Shown here in pieces: positions 19,191 through 27,396 of a DNA stretch of 64,000 nt. This DNA is from Nitrosomonas communis (lineage in GTDB: Bacteria > Pseudomonadota > Gammaproteobacteria > Burkholderiales > Nitrosomonadaceae): NCBI RefSeq assembly GCF_001007935.1, contig NZ_CP011451.1, forward strand, positions 2,852,001 through 2,916,000, written 5' to 3'. Every line of letters starts with the position of its first letter. Position 1 is the first letter of the stretch. The position numbers and the translations under genes are program-made. The notes under the pieces were generated by a model. The model did not search any database. It was not told the DNA's origin and worked only from the letters and a program-made list of their open reading frames with translations.

Positions 19191-19376
19191 TCAAGCGGGT
19201 ACGTACCTGGCACCTAATCGCCCACAAATCTGATAACGAGCTATATATCGCTTTACGAGATTAGATGTAATTACGCATGCAGTTAGTTGTTTAATTAAGC
19301 AAGCTGCAAAGCGTAGACTTGAAGTTTGTGAGAAATGACACCCTCTGCTCTCAATCAGCCCTAATTTTTTATCCAT
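19191..19376 (-). CDS. Small hypothetical protein upstream of DUF2325 gene
   Basis: A possible 61-residue protein. AGGAGA lies eight bases before the ATG at 19376, and the ORF sits between a strong Fur-like palindrome and the DUF2325 gene on the same strand, 85 bases before the latter. The sequence has three Cys and a basic C-terminal half (LVKRYIARYQICGRLGARYV) and matches no family I know. It may be the first gene of the iron-linked operon or a leader. Coding status is uncertain. Confidence 0.45.
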   Translation of the reverse strand: MDKKLGLIESRGCHFSQTSSLRFAACLIKQLTACVITSNLVKRYIARYQICGRLGARYVPA

Positions 19377-20052
19377 AAAACCATCTCCTAGTCATTGAAA
19401 TAATGGCTGGCTGACAAGCAATATGCGCTTTTGTTGGCTGGCTAAATCAAATTTCTTTTTAATGAAAAATCAATAAGGTTGCGGTAGTAATAATATGAGT
19501 GCTCGCGCCCCTTTTATTTTCAAATCATATTTGACATTAACATCAAATTCAAATGACTCTTCATGATTTGCAAATAATAATCATTATTATTTGCAGTGTA
19601 AATAACATTTATCGCTTATTTTTCTGAAAATAAATTCAGGAGCTATCTTGCATAACACAAAGTCTTGAAAATTCACCCGGCCTATGCCCTCCTCTAACAG
19701 GTTTGTGAGTGAACACAAGTACGCCAGGAAAGATTTAATTATGCTGGTGCTCTCTTTATTCTTGATTACTTTCTATCAGAAAATAATAAAATTGGAGCTG
19801 AGGATTTTTATTGCCTAACTTGATTTTTTTGATCTGATAGACAGAAATAACAGCTCGATTCATTTTCCTTGCTTTATGAGATTAAAAAAATTACAAATAG
19901 GTAACCCATAATGCAAATGCATATAATTTGGAATGTTAGAATTATTTCTATTTTTACATTTTGCAGCACGCACACTGAGATTTTATAATGTAATGAAACC
20001 CAAAAATGTTGGATATCTCATATATTAAAGCGCTCACATATACTTATTCTCC
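19377..20052. other. Intergenic region between the Fur-linked operon and fhs
   Basis: About 680 A+T-rich bases carrying the promoter region of both flanking units, including the 27-base palindrome at 19569-19595. Apart from that I see no gene; short frames near 19650 stop after a few codons. Confidence 0.4.
19569..19595. promoter_or_regulatory. Perfect 27-base Fur-like palindrome
   Basis: TGCAAATAATAAT and its exact complement ATTATTATTTGCA flank a single central C at 19582. The core AATAATAATC...ATTATT resembles a Fur site closely and its symmetry is complete over 13 bases on each side. It lies 193 bases before the small ORF and 464 before the DUF2325 start on the minus strand. Confidence 0.7.
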
Positions 20053-21696
20053 TTGCCTGAAATTTTTATAATGCGCCCCATACTGGACATCGCCGCAGCA
20101 CTTGATCTACACCCAGATGCACTGATGTGCTATGGCGAGCATATGGCAAAACTTCGGTTAAGTGCCTTACCAAAGAAAGAGGCTAAGCCAAAGGGAAAAA
20201 TCATCCTGGTTTCAGCGATTAATCCCACTCGTAGTGGTGAGGGAAAAACCACAGTTTCTATCGGTTTGGCACAAGGTCTTGCGCGCATCGGTCAGCGTGT
20301 AGCACTTGCCTTACGCGAACCCTCGCTGGGGCCTATCTTTGGCGTCAAGGGAGGCGGTACCGGTGGTGACCGTTGCCAGCTCGAGCCTTCAACACGCATC
20401 AATATGCATTTCACGGGGGATCTGCATGCCATCGGCGCCGCACACAATCTGCTGGCCGCCTTACTGGACAACGCTATCCATTTTCGCAGCGAACTTGATC
20501 TGGAGCACCGCCAAGTGTTTTGGCGCCGTGTGCTGGATGTGAACGACCGCGCCCTGCGTCAGACCGTGATTGGACTAGGCGGACGCCTTAATGGTGTCCC
20601 GCGCGAGACCGGCTTTGACATCACCGCAGCTTCAGAAGTCATGGCCATCCTGTGTCTATCTGAGGACTTGGCTGATTTAAAGGCTCGGCTGGGACGTATT
20701 CTGGTTGGATTTGATCGCGCAGGCAATGCGGTCACAGCCCAGAGTCTTCAGGCAACAGGCGCAATGGCAGCGCTGCTGCAGGATGCCATTCTGCCGAATC
20801 TAGTGCAATCTACCGAAGGTGTGCCCGCTTTTGTGCATGGCGGTCCATTTGGCAACATTGCCCACGGTTGCAATAGCGTGATCGCTACCAGGACCGCCGC
20901 CGCCTGCGCGGATTTTGCCGTGACAGAAGCGGGCTTCGGCTTTGACCTGGGGGCCGAGAAGTTTTTTGACATAAAATGCCGCAGCTCTGGCCTATGGCCC
21001 AGTGTGGTCGTCCTGGTAGTCACCGCCCGTGCTTTAAGAATCCATGGTGGCGGTGACCCGGCCTCCCCCGGCCCCATTCAGGAAATCGAACGAGGCTTGG
21101 CACACCTGGAGCATCATGTTCATAGCGTGCGCGCCTTTGGCTTTGAACCGGTCATCGCCATCAATTGCTTTGAAGGCGACACCCAACAAGAACTGGCTAC
21201 CATCGAAAAAGGGTGTACCCAGCTTGGACTCACTGCCGCCCTCTTTACCGGTTATACCGATGGAGGCGCTGGGGCTGAAGCGTTAGCGCATGCAGTTATT
21301 GCTGCCGTCGCTCAGTCGACACCGCCTGTACGTTATCTTTATGATTTGGATTCTCCTCCTGAAGAGAAGATCGCCGCCATCGCTCGCACTATCTATGGCG
21401 CTAGCCATATCGAGCTCAGTCGCACCGCAAGAAAGGATCTTGAACGGATTCGCTCACTGGGTTACGATCAACTCCCCATCTGTATTGCCAAGAGTCACTT
21501 ATCATTGAGCGGCGACCCAACTTTAGGGAATCATCTTAGTAAATTTATATTGCCAGTTGAATCAGTACGCATCGCTGCAGGTGCCGGTTACCTGCTGGTA
21601 CTGACTGGTGACATTGTCACTATGCCTGGGTTACCGCATGATCCGGCTGCACATCGAATTGATTTGTCTGAGGATGGAGAGATTATGGGCATTTGA
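20053..21696 (+). CDS. fhs: Formate-tetrahydrofolate ligase
   Basis: This enzyme makes 10-formyl-tetrahydrofolate from formate, ATP and tetrahydrofolate and feeds one-carbon metabolism. The 547 residues match the family length. The P-loop-like ATP site reads TRSGEGKTT near residue 60, followed by REPSLGPIFGVKGGGTGG, the NLLAALLDN helix and a C-terminal DIVTMPGLP that are hallmarks of the family. The frame opens with a TTG at 20053; an ATG at 20071 that removes six residues is equally possible, as neither has a strong ribosome-binding site. The gene stands alone; the hydroxypyruvate-reductase-like gene beyond the cassette island could share C1/serine metabolism, but that is inference. Confidence 0.95.
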   Translation: MPEIFIMRPILDIAAALDLHPDALMCYGEHMAKLRLSALPKKEAKPKGKIILVSAINPTRSGEGKTTVSIGLAQGLARIGQRVALALREPSLGPIFGVKGGGTGGDRCQLEPSTRINMHFTGDLHAIGAAHNLLAALLDNAIHFRSELDLEHRQVFWRRVLDVNDRALRQTVIGLGGRLNGVPRETGFDITAASEVMAILCLSEDLADLKARLGRILVGFDRAGNAVTAQSLQATGAMAALLQDAILPNLVQSTEGVPAFVHGGPFGNIAHGCNSVIATRTAAACADFAVTEAGFGFDLGAEKFFDIKCRSSGLWPSVVVLVVTARALRIHGGGDPASPGPIQEIERGLAHLEHHVHSVRAFGFEPVIAINCFEGDTQQELATIEKGCTQLGLTAALFTGYTDGGAGAEALAHAVIAAVAQSTPPVRYLYDLDSPPEEKIAAIARTIYGASHIELSRTARKDLERIRSLGYDQLPICIAKSHLSLSGDPTLGNHLSKFILPVESVRIAAGAGYLLVLTGDIVTMPGLPHDPAAHRIDLSEDGEIMGI

Positions 21697-21872
21697 CTGT
21701 CCTGTCTTGTTGTGCATTCCTAAAAAAGCTGTTTTCTCAGCCGCAGAAATGCATGTTGCCGAACAGTATAGTTTGTTAAGATTAATCCCTAAAAAGCGCC
21801 AACTGACGCAGAATGTTGCATAAAGTTTATAGACTGCGCTACACAATAAAACATTCAAAATGTGTAGTAATT

Positions 21873-21955
21873 TCATTTCCAAATCAAACCTGATTTTATC
21901 GATTCTCCTTGCCGTATTATTCATACTGACTGCAGCTCGCTTTCGCGTCATTTTA
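21873..21955 (+). repeat. 103-bp TIR repeat family, copy R1 (right end lost)
   Basis: Starts TTCATTTCCAAATCAAACC, matches the family through the CTTGCCGTATTATTCATACTG core and the TGCAGCTCGC segment, and loses the right inverted repeat. It lies after fhs in the 440-base gap (21697-22135), which otherwise contains only the attC-like site and no credible gene. Confidence 0.75.
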
Positions 21956-22042
21956 GCCCATGCGGGAGAATCTATAACATGCATAGTATATGCGAATGTT
22001 TCCTGTAACTTACGTTTCTTACTTCATGTGCCTCCTTCCATG

Positions 22043-22098
22043 GCCTAACGCCTAGTTAACCGGCAGCGCGTGCGGAGAACGTGACGTACGCGTTGAAC
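22043..22098 (-). other. attC-like site at the end of the cassette-like island
   Basis: Read on the minus strand, the 56-base segment opens with GTTCAAC (an RYYYAAC box) and closes with GTTAGGC (a GTTRRRY core), preceded by GGTTAACTA as in many attC left boxes. Inside, CGCGTACG and CGCACGCG can pair with one mismatch. It lies 38 bases past the LPO_1073-like gene. A covariance-model search is needed to confirm. Confidence 0.4.
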
Positions 22099-22135
22099 TG
22101 ATAGTCATGAATAGATGTTTGCTCCCAAGGAAAAT

Positions 22136-22948
22136 TCATTGAAGGCAGGCCAGCAGACTAATTGAAGGGAATATCTTTGCTAAGAGCTTGATTGCAATTA
22201 CTTGCCCGGGCGTTGTAAGGGTGAGTTGGTGGAGATTATTCTGATCGTAGAATTTCAGAGCCTCAACCATCCTTGGGTGATTTAATTCAACATCAGTTTG
22301 TTGTAGATGAAGGTATTTCTTCTTCATCTCGCTAAAGGTGTTGCCACCCATGATATTTATATAGTTGCCAACTCCAATTGACGCCATGGTTTTTAGCTTT
22401 GACGACGTCATGCCCACACACTTCGATAGGAATCGATCATATATAGCGCCGAAAGCTGCATCCAACTCGGCTGGGGTATTGTAGTTCAGTGCTTGGATAA
22501 AGTGAAGCGCTGGCAACAGTGCAAGCATCTCGCTGGTTAACTTTGGCACCATCTCAACTGCGGCCTCTATGCAGTTATCAATATAATCTGAGCTCTCTTT
22601 TTCGATCCTTGCCTCTAATAGCTCGGCTAGTAGATCAATGTCTATTTTGTGACCTTTTTTTGCAGCGCTTTGGACTGCTGTGTTAAATGTGCATTGAACA
22701 TCAGGCTGTGCGAGTTTTTCTGCGCTGACTTGATCAATCCTTGACTCAATCTTTTCGAAGGTACTCTTAATCAATGCGTCAACGTTTTCCTTGGCCTTTG
22801 TGGCTGCAATGGCTTCCAGCCGGGGGAAATTTTCTGTCATCAATAAATTGAAAAGCCTCTCACAATCGGCAAAACTAATACCTTGATTGAAGTTTCCTGT
22901 AACCTGTATTACTTTTGCGCCATCAGTCGCTTGAGCTTTTTGATTCAT
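22136..22948 (-). CDS. LPO_1073/Vpar_1526-like protein of the cassette-like island
   Basis: A 270-residue soluble protein, mainly helical after a short beta-prone N-terminus. The start (NQKAQATDGAKVIQVTGN, then GISFADCERLFNLLMTENFP) and the following AIAATKAKENVDALI and AQPDVQCTFNTAVQSAAKKG resemble the LPO_1073/Vpar_1526 family, whose function I do not know. I chose the ATG at 22948, which gives the family-like N-terminus; an ATG at 22969 is possible. The gene overlaps the end of the small membrane protein gene by 26 bases, so the two are probably co-translated. Context with AbiV-like and HNH genes suggests a defence or stress role, which is inference. Confidence 0.65.
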   Translation of the reverse strand: MNQKAQATDGAKVIQVTGNFNQGISFADCERLFNLLMTENFPRLEAIAATKAKENVDALIKSTFEKIESRIDQVSAEKLAQPDVQCTFNTAVQSAAKKGHKIDIDLLAELLEARIEKESSDYIDNCIEAAVEMVPKLTSEMLALLPALHFIQALNYNTPAELDAAFGAIYDRFLSKCVGMTSSKLKTMASIGVGNYINIMGGNTFSEMKKKYLHLQQTDVELNHPRMVEALKFYDQNNLHQLTLTTPGQVIAIKLLAKIFPSISLLACLQ

Positions 22949-23144
22949 TGATTTTTTCTGCTCGAACATTTCCGCCTACTTGGATCACTGTGCCGCCTTT
23001 AACATTGGCGATTTGCGAAATCGATTTACTTCTTAAAATTTTACTCCCACCCCACACTAATGATATTAATGACACAAGCCCTAAAATTACCCCTGTATAA
23101 GTGGCCCAATCGGTGCCGATGTTTTTGTTTAACCAATCAAGCAT
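22923..23144 (-). CDS. Small single-span membrane protein in the cassette-like island
   Basis: A 73-residue protein with one hydrophobic segment at about residues 15-34 (TYTGVILGLVSLISLVWGGS), then a short polar tail. GAGG precedes the ATG at 23144. Its tail contains GGTVIQVGGNVR, which echoes the VIQVTGN motif at the N-terminus of the next gene's product. The stop of the AbiV-like gene is only nine bases upstream and the next gene overlaps, so the three act as one transcription unit. The family is unknown to me; it could anchor its partner to the membrane. Confidence 0.6.
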   Translation of the reverse strand: MLDWLNKNIGTDWATYTGVILGLVSLISLVWGGSKILRSKSISQIANVKGGTVIQVGGNVRAEKINESKSSSD

Positions 23145-23153
23145 ATGTTTCCT

Positions 23154-23822
23154 CTACGGTAGGTGTAAGTTTAAATGCATAACGTTCGAAATAACCTGAC
23201 TAACCTGACCGAAGAAGGCAATTTTTAACCATTTGTTCGCTTCATCATTTCCTATCGATTGAGAGGAACTTAGTCTCGCGTTGAGGTCAGGTAAGGGATC
23301 GACGTAAAGTACTCGCCGCCGGATAGCCTCGATCTTTCCCGAGGCGCCGGTGGCTGCGACGTCGAGCAAGTCAGGGTGAGGAAAGCGCTTCCGGACATGA
23401 GGCCGCATCTCTTCTTCACTCGAAAACATGTTGTATCGCAGGAAATCCACAACATCCTCACCAGAAAGACCTTGCATCATTTGTATTAGTTTGGGGTCGG
23501 GATCGGGCAATGTACTGGCAAAGGATTTAAAGTCCTCGAACGTCTTCGTCGGGACGGAGAAGATTGCCCAATACCAGAACAGCTCTCCGATCTCATCGTA
23601 TTTTACTTCGCGTTTAAAAAATCGTTTCTTCGGAAGCTCCGGACGTTTAGCTTGGTGTTTGAGACTGACGTATTTCGCGGCTTCCTCAAACGAGAAAATT
23701 GATAGGGCAATTGTCGCTGCAAATTGCTCGCGTTCTAGTGCACCAAATGCCTCAAGGTATAGGCGTCCGGAATTCACTTCGATCGCATCAAGTGCAAGCA
23801 CGATGAAATCTAACGTTTTCAA
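23154..23822 (-). CDS. AbiV-like (abortive infection) helical protein
   Basis: A protein of up to 222 residues. The segment REQFAATIALSIFSFEEAAKYVSLKHQ at about residues 32-58 has the pattern of AbiV and related helical proteins (a run of small residues, then an EE-x2-K). AbiV of Lactococcus blocks phage translation, so an anti-phage role is possible but rests on weak similarity. The frame opens at TTG 23822; a GTG at 23801 just after the attC-like core is an alternative. There is no strong ribosome-binding site, as is common for cassette genes. The C-terminal part (about 90-222) has no feature I recognise. Confidence 0.55.
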   Translation of the reverse strand: MKTLDFIVLALDAIEVNSGRLYLEAFGALEREQFAATIALSIFSFEEAAKYVSLKHQAKRPELPKKRFFKREVKYDEIGELFWYWAIFSVPTKTFEDFKSFASTLPDPDPKLIQMMQGLSGEDVVDFLRYNMFSSEEEMRPHVRKRFPHPDLLDVAATGASGKIEAIRRRVLYVDPLPDLNARLSSSQSIGNDEANKWLKIAFFGQVSQVISNVMHLNLHLP

Positions 23823-23888
23823 TCAGTGGCGCGAGGTACGAGCGTCCAGCGCCAGAAGGGAGCGTGGTTAAGCGCAGGGTTAGAACGC
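23808..23888 (-). other. attC-like site between HNH and AbiV-like genes
   Basis: On the minus strand, GCGTTCTAAC (23888-23879) opens and GTTAGAT (23814-23808, a GTTRRRY core) closes an 81-base segment with internal GGCGC/GCGCC pairing. Its opening box complements, at 9 of 10 bases, the GTTAGAGCGC core at the start of the same HNH cassette (24544-24535), as expected for an excisable integron cassette. Confidence 0.45.
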
Positions 23889-23948
23889 TTCATCGGTGAG
23901 CACTCCAGTAGTTGCATAAAGCCAGTGCGCTTGGTGAACTCCAAACAG

Positions 23949-24527
23949 CTACACAGTATTGCGATTATTTTCTGGGTCAATACCGAATCTGTACTTGAAT
24001 GCGCCTTCGACAACAGTATGTGCCTCTAAGGCTTTTAGATCCGGAGAGTCCAAGTCAGGCATGCTGACCAGTAGTTGAATCTTCACTGAGGTATCTCTTG
24101 GGAGAATAGAACTAGTGTGCCAAAAGAACAAGCCTCGGGTCACGCGCTCAAAAACTCGCTTGTAAAGTGCAAGAGGGACCAAAAATGTAAGACGGTTGGC
24201 TACTTCACCGTTTGGAAGAACCACGGGCACTTCACGAAGTGTGCTCATGAAAGTGGACCGCAATTGCGTGCTACGGAGTATGCTCTTATGCGCTCCCTTC
24301 TCCCACAGGATTTTCGCGGCTTCCGTTTGTTTTCCGATTTGCGCGCTAATATACAGGCGCAGTTCTTCGTCGTCTTTAGAACTTCCGTTGTTGCAGGCGC
24401 TGCACGCGGGCACAGTACGGAACTGCCCGGATAGTCCCTTAAAGAAACCACGCGGTGGCACATGTTCATCCGTAGTGGCGGGGTTTGTCTCGCATATGAC
24501 GCAGATATCACTCTTGGGCGGCTGCAT
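23949..24527 (-). CDS. HNH-type zinc-finger nuclease-like protein
   Basis: A 192-residue protein with an N-terminal treble-clef pattern: CVIC at residues 9-12, DEHVPP, then PACSACNN and KDDEELR. The two Cys pairs, the His and the Asn fit an HNH endonuclease-like fold. The remaining 140 residues, including RLTFLVPLALYKRVFERVTRGLFF, are not recognised. There is no ribosome-binding site, and the start lies eight bases after an integron-like core site. A nuclease role in defence is plausible from context; DNA cleavage is not demonstrated. Confidence 0.65.
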   Translation of the reverse strand: MQPPKSDICVICETNPATTDEHVPPRGFFKGLSGQFRTVPACSACNNGSSKDDEELRLYISAQIGKQTEAAKILWEKGAHKSILRSTQLRSTFMSTLREVPVVLPNGEVANRLTFLVPLALYKRVFERVTRGLFFWHTSSILPRDTSVKIQLLVSMPDLDSPDLKALEAHTVVEGAFKYRFGIDPENNRNTV

Positions 24528-24909
24528 GAGGTAAGCGCTCTAACAAGTAATTATATAGTTTCAGCATATTTTCCATGCTTTAGAAATTAACAACAACAAA
24601 ATTGTTACGTTTGTCAGAATAGCTAACTGTATATCATCCTAAAGAAAAGTTATACAGTTCTGCAGATCATTAAAGTATTCGCTGTCTCATACTATTTAGC
24701 TAGATTATCGGAGATTTATTGAGAGAAATTGACTGGATGATTCTGGCCAGAAGCAGCCATTTCAACAGTGCTAATTTAGTGAGGATCAAAGTGAATTATT
24801 CCGTATACTTGTCATTCTCCTATTCTCTCAAGGTTTTGGCAACATTCCAGGTTTTCAATACATCCCAATCACAGTATGAATTACTTCTATTTTCACCAAA
24901 GGCAATCAC
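24528..24909. other. Intergenic region between the cassette-like island and hprA-like gene
   Basis: About 380 A+T-rich bases. No integron integrase gene, attI or other gene is visible here. Confidence 0.4.
24535..24544 (-). other. Integron-like core site at the head of the HNH cassette
   Basis: On the minus strand GTTAGAGCGC precedes the HNH start codon by seven bases. It pairs at 9 of 10 positions with the box at 23879-23888 after the same gene. Its last pyrimidine is replaced by G, so it is an imperfect core. Confidence 0.4.
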
Positions 24910-25896
24910 ATGCGCGCAGTTTTTCTTGATTTCGGTTCCGTCACCCGTGGTGATATCGATTGTACGAGGCTGGAACAGGCTATATCTCCGTGGCATTATT
25001 ATGAAGATACCGCCACAGAACAAGCTATTGAGAGAGTCAAGGATGCAGAAGTCGTTGTCATCAATAAAGCGCTGTTGGATCGTGCTGCATTATCATCTGC
25101 AAACCGCTTGAAATTGGTCTGCATTGCCGCTACCGGTTATAACAATATCGATCTCACAGCCGCGGCTGATTACAATATTCCTGTTTGTAATGTACGCGAC
25201 TATGCCACACCTTCTGTGGTAGAGCATGTTTTCATGCTCATACTCAATCTTTCACGCCGTTTTATTGAGTATCAGCATCTGGTCAAGAATGGAGGCTGGC
25301 AGACAAGCGCCCATTTCTGTCCGCTTGATTTCGGTATTGAAGAGCTGTCAGGCAAAACGCTCGGGATAATCGGCTATGGTATGCTAGGAAAAGCAGTGGC
25401 AGAAATAGCCCAGGCATTTGGGATGCAATTATTAATTGCTGAGCATAAGGGCCAGCCTGCCCGCCCAGGACGTACGACATTTGATGAAGTGATTAGTCAG
25501 TCAGATTTTATTACCCTGCACTGTCCGCTTACAGACGCAACCCGCAACCTGATCAGTCAAAGAGAATTTGAGTTGATGAAACCATCCGCCTATCTCATTA
25601 ATACAGCACGCGGTGGCTTAGTGAACGAAGCCGATTTACTAAAAAGCCTGTCTTCTGGCCGCATTGCCGGTGCAGCCACTGATGTTTTACAAAATGAGCC
25701 GCCTGTTGCAGGCAATGTATTATTGGAGTACCCGCAGCCCAATTTGATCATCACACCGCACATTGCCTGGGCCAGTAGAGAATCTCGTCAGCGCTTGCTC
25801 GATCAGATTGCAGGCAATATTCAGAATTTTTTCCTGAATAAACCGTTTAATCAGATCAAGGATGCATTAATCTCACGCCATAAGCATGATCAATAG
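24910..25896 (+). CDS. D-2-hydroxyacid dehydrogenase, probable hydroxypyruvate/glycerate reductase
   Basis: A 328-residue NAD(P)-dependent D-isomer 2-hydroxyacid dehydrogenase. The Rossmann motif GIIGYGMLGKAVAEIA is at about residues 154-169. The catalytic set is complete: Arg in NTARGGLVNE, Glu in LQNEPP and His in ITPHIAWAS. The sequence is close to glycerate dehydrogenases (HprA), which interconvert hydroxypyruvate and D-glycerate. The substrate is inferred from family likeness only. It is followed after 83 bases by a DUF819 membrane protein, which may be co-transcribed. Confidence 0.9.
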   Translation: MRAVFLDFGSVTRGDIDCTRLEQAISPWHYYEDTATEQAIERVKDAEVVVINKALLDRAALSSANRLKLVCIAATGYNNIDLTAAADYNIPVCNVRDYATPSVVEHVFMLILNLSRRFIEYQHLVKNGGWQTSAHFCPLDFGIEELSGKTLGIIGYGMLGKAVAEIAQAFGMQLLIAEHKGQPARPGRTTFDEVISQSDFITLHCPLTDATRNLISQREFELMKPSAYLINTARGGLVNEADLLKSLSSGRIAGAATDVLQNEPPVAGNVLLEYPQPNLIITPHIAWASRESRQRLLDQIAGNIQNFFLNKPFNQIKDALISRHKHDQ

Positions 25897-25979
25897 CCTA
25901 TTTCTCAAGGATAAATTCAACCTTATCTGATGGGAGTAAGCTTATTTCCCTGATTCCAGCCGATAATCACTTCGCGATC

Positions 25980-27107
25980 ATGGCTGCGCTGTTTGTCATT
26001 GCCACGCTCGCTCTACTTGCAGAAAGAACCCGTGTGGGCGCGCTGCTAACCAGCGCTGTCATCGCGATACTTACTGCCATCATCACAGCGAATGTGAATA
26101 TCATTCCGCATACAGCCCCTGCTTACGATTTTGTCTTCGCCTATTTTGTGCCTGTGCTGATTCCGCTCTTTCTGTTCAAGGCTGATCTCAGGCGACTCTT
26201 TTTTGAAACGACGCGCATGACGATGGCGTTTTTGCTAGCGTGCTTCGGCACTATCAGCGGCACAATCGTGGCCGTGTTGCTGCTCGATCTCTCCTCACTC
26301 GGAACAGGAGCGGCAATTGATGCTGCTTCGCGTGAGCCTGCGATCGCAGGGCTGTTTACCTCCACCTACATCGGTGGTTCAGTCAATTATGCAGCCTTGG
26401 GGGAAATCACCCGGCTGCGTAAAGATGCCTCATTTTTCTCAGCGGCCACGGCTACGGATAATCTGTTCAGTGCATTATATCTGGCCATGTTGGCGGTGCT
26501 GCCAAGTTGGCGCTGGCTTGCGCGACGCTACACTCCCCGCAATCACCATATCGCAAATTCAGAGCTTGAGCTGGGGCGCCCTACTCCATTGACTTTAGCC
26601 ATGTCTCTAACGCTTGCGCTGCTGGTTGTGGCCACTGGGGATGCGCTGACGGGCTGGCTAGCTATTCCAGACTGGCGTTACGCAATGATTACGCTGCTGG
26701 CTGTCATGCTTGCCACCTTGTTTCCCAAGCAAATGGCGCGGCTGCATGGTGACTTTGAACTGGGCATGCTTTTGTCGTTGATATTCTTCGCAACCATCGC
26801 TGCAGGAGCCAATGTTTTGGCCATGATACAAATTGCACCGCTGCTGATCCTGTTGGTAGCCATTCTTTTGGTCGTACATGCGTTGATCACTTTCGGCTTC
26901 GGCAAACTGCTCGGATTTTCATTGCCAGAACTGATTACTGCTTCAAATGCGGCAGTGCTCGGTGCAACCACCGCGCCCGCCTTAGCCGCTGCCAAAGAGT
27001 GGCGCGATCTGATCACCCCTGGCGTGCTGGTAGGTGTTTTGGGTTATGCATTGGGAACCTTTGCCGGTACTGCGGTATATCAATTCTGGTCTTGGGTTGT
27101 GAGTTAA
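25980..27107 (+). CDS. DUF819 (YjcL-like) integral membrane protein
   Basis: A 375-residue protein with about ten hydrophobic spans, matching the DUF819/YjcL family of uncharacterised membrane proteins. The motifs TSTYIGGSVNYAALGE and SNAAVLGATTAPALAAA are typical and fall in two similar halves, as in many transporters. The ATG at 25980 has no ribosome-binding site. The open frame extends upstream through LISLIPADNHFAI, which looks like the family N-terminus, with GGGAG at 25931-25935 followed by an ATT codon, so a non-ATG start is possible. The last base of the stop codon is also the first base of repeat R2. Confidence 0.85.
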   Translation: MAALFVIATLALLAERTRVGALLTSAVIAILTAIITANVNIIPHTAPAYDFVFAYFVPVLIPLFLFKADLRRLFFETTRMTMAFLLACFGTISGTIVAVLLLDLSSLGTGAAIDAASREPAIAGLFTSTYIGGSVNYAALGEITRLRKDASFFSAATATDNLFSALYLAMLAVLPSWRWLARRYTPRNHHIANSELELGRPTPLTLAMSLTLALLVVATGDALTGWLAIPDWRYAMITLLAVMLATLFPKQMARLHGDFELGMLLSLIFFATIAAGANVLAMIQIAPLLILLVAILLVVHALITFGFGKLLGFSLPELITASNAAVLGATTAPALAAAKEWRDLITPGVLVGVLGYALGTFAGTAVYQFWSWVVS

Positions 27108-27209
27108 TTCCATTTCCAAATCAAACCTGGCTTGGTCAGTTTCACCTTGCCGCATTATTGGTCCTGTCTGCAGCTCGCCTTCGCGCCATTTTTGATTTGG
27201 AAATGGAAT
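27107..27209 (+). repeat. 103-bp TIR repeat family, copy R2 (complete)
   Basis: The best-preserved copy. Perfect 19-base terminal repeats, ATTCCATTTCCAAATCAAA and TTTGATTTGGAAATGGAAT, with TAA on each side of the inner TTCC...GGAA, suggesting a 3-base target duplication. Confidence 0.9.
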
Positions 27210-27396
27210 AAGAAACTGATACTGCCATTCGGCTTGTTCAGGTCGAACGCTACGCTACTATTGTAAATGCTATTCCGGTTCGCCCTCCTCATAATGTGGT
27301 TAAATCAGTTAAATAAGATTAAGGTTAGGAATTAATCATAGGCTGCTACGGTCATATTGATTGCTATTGTTAATCTGCCATATATCAGGAGGCGCT

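Noticed and set aside
21631..21984. 117-residue frame on the minus strand after fhs
   Set aside because: It overlaps the end of fhs and runs through repeat R1, and resembles no protein.
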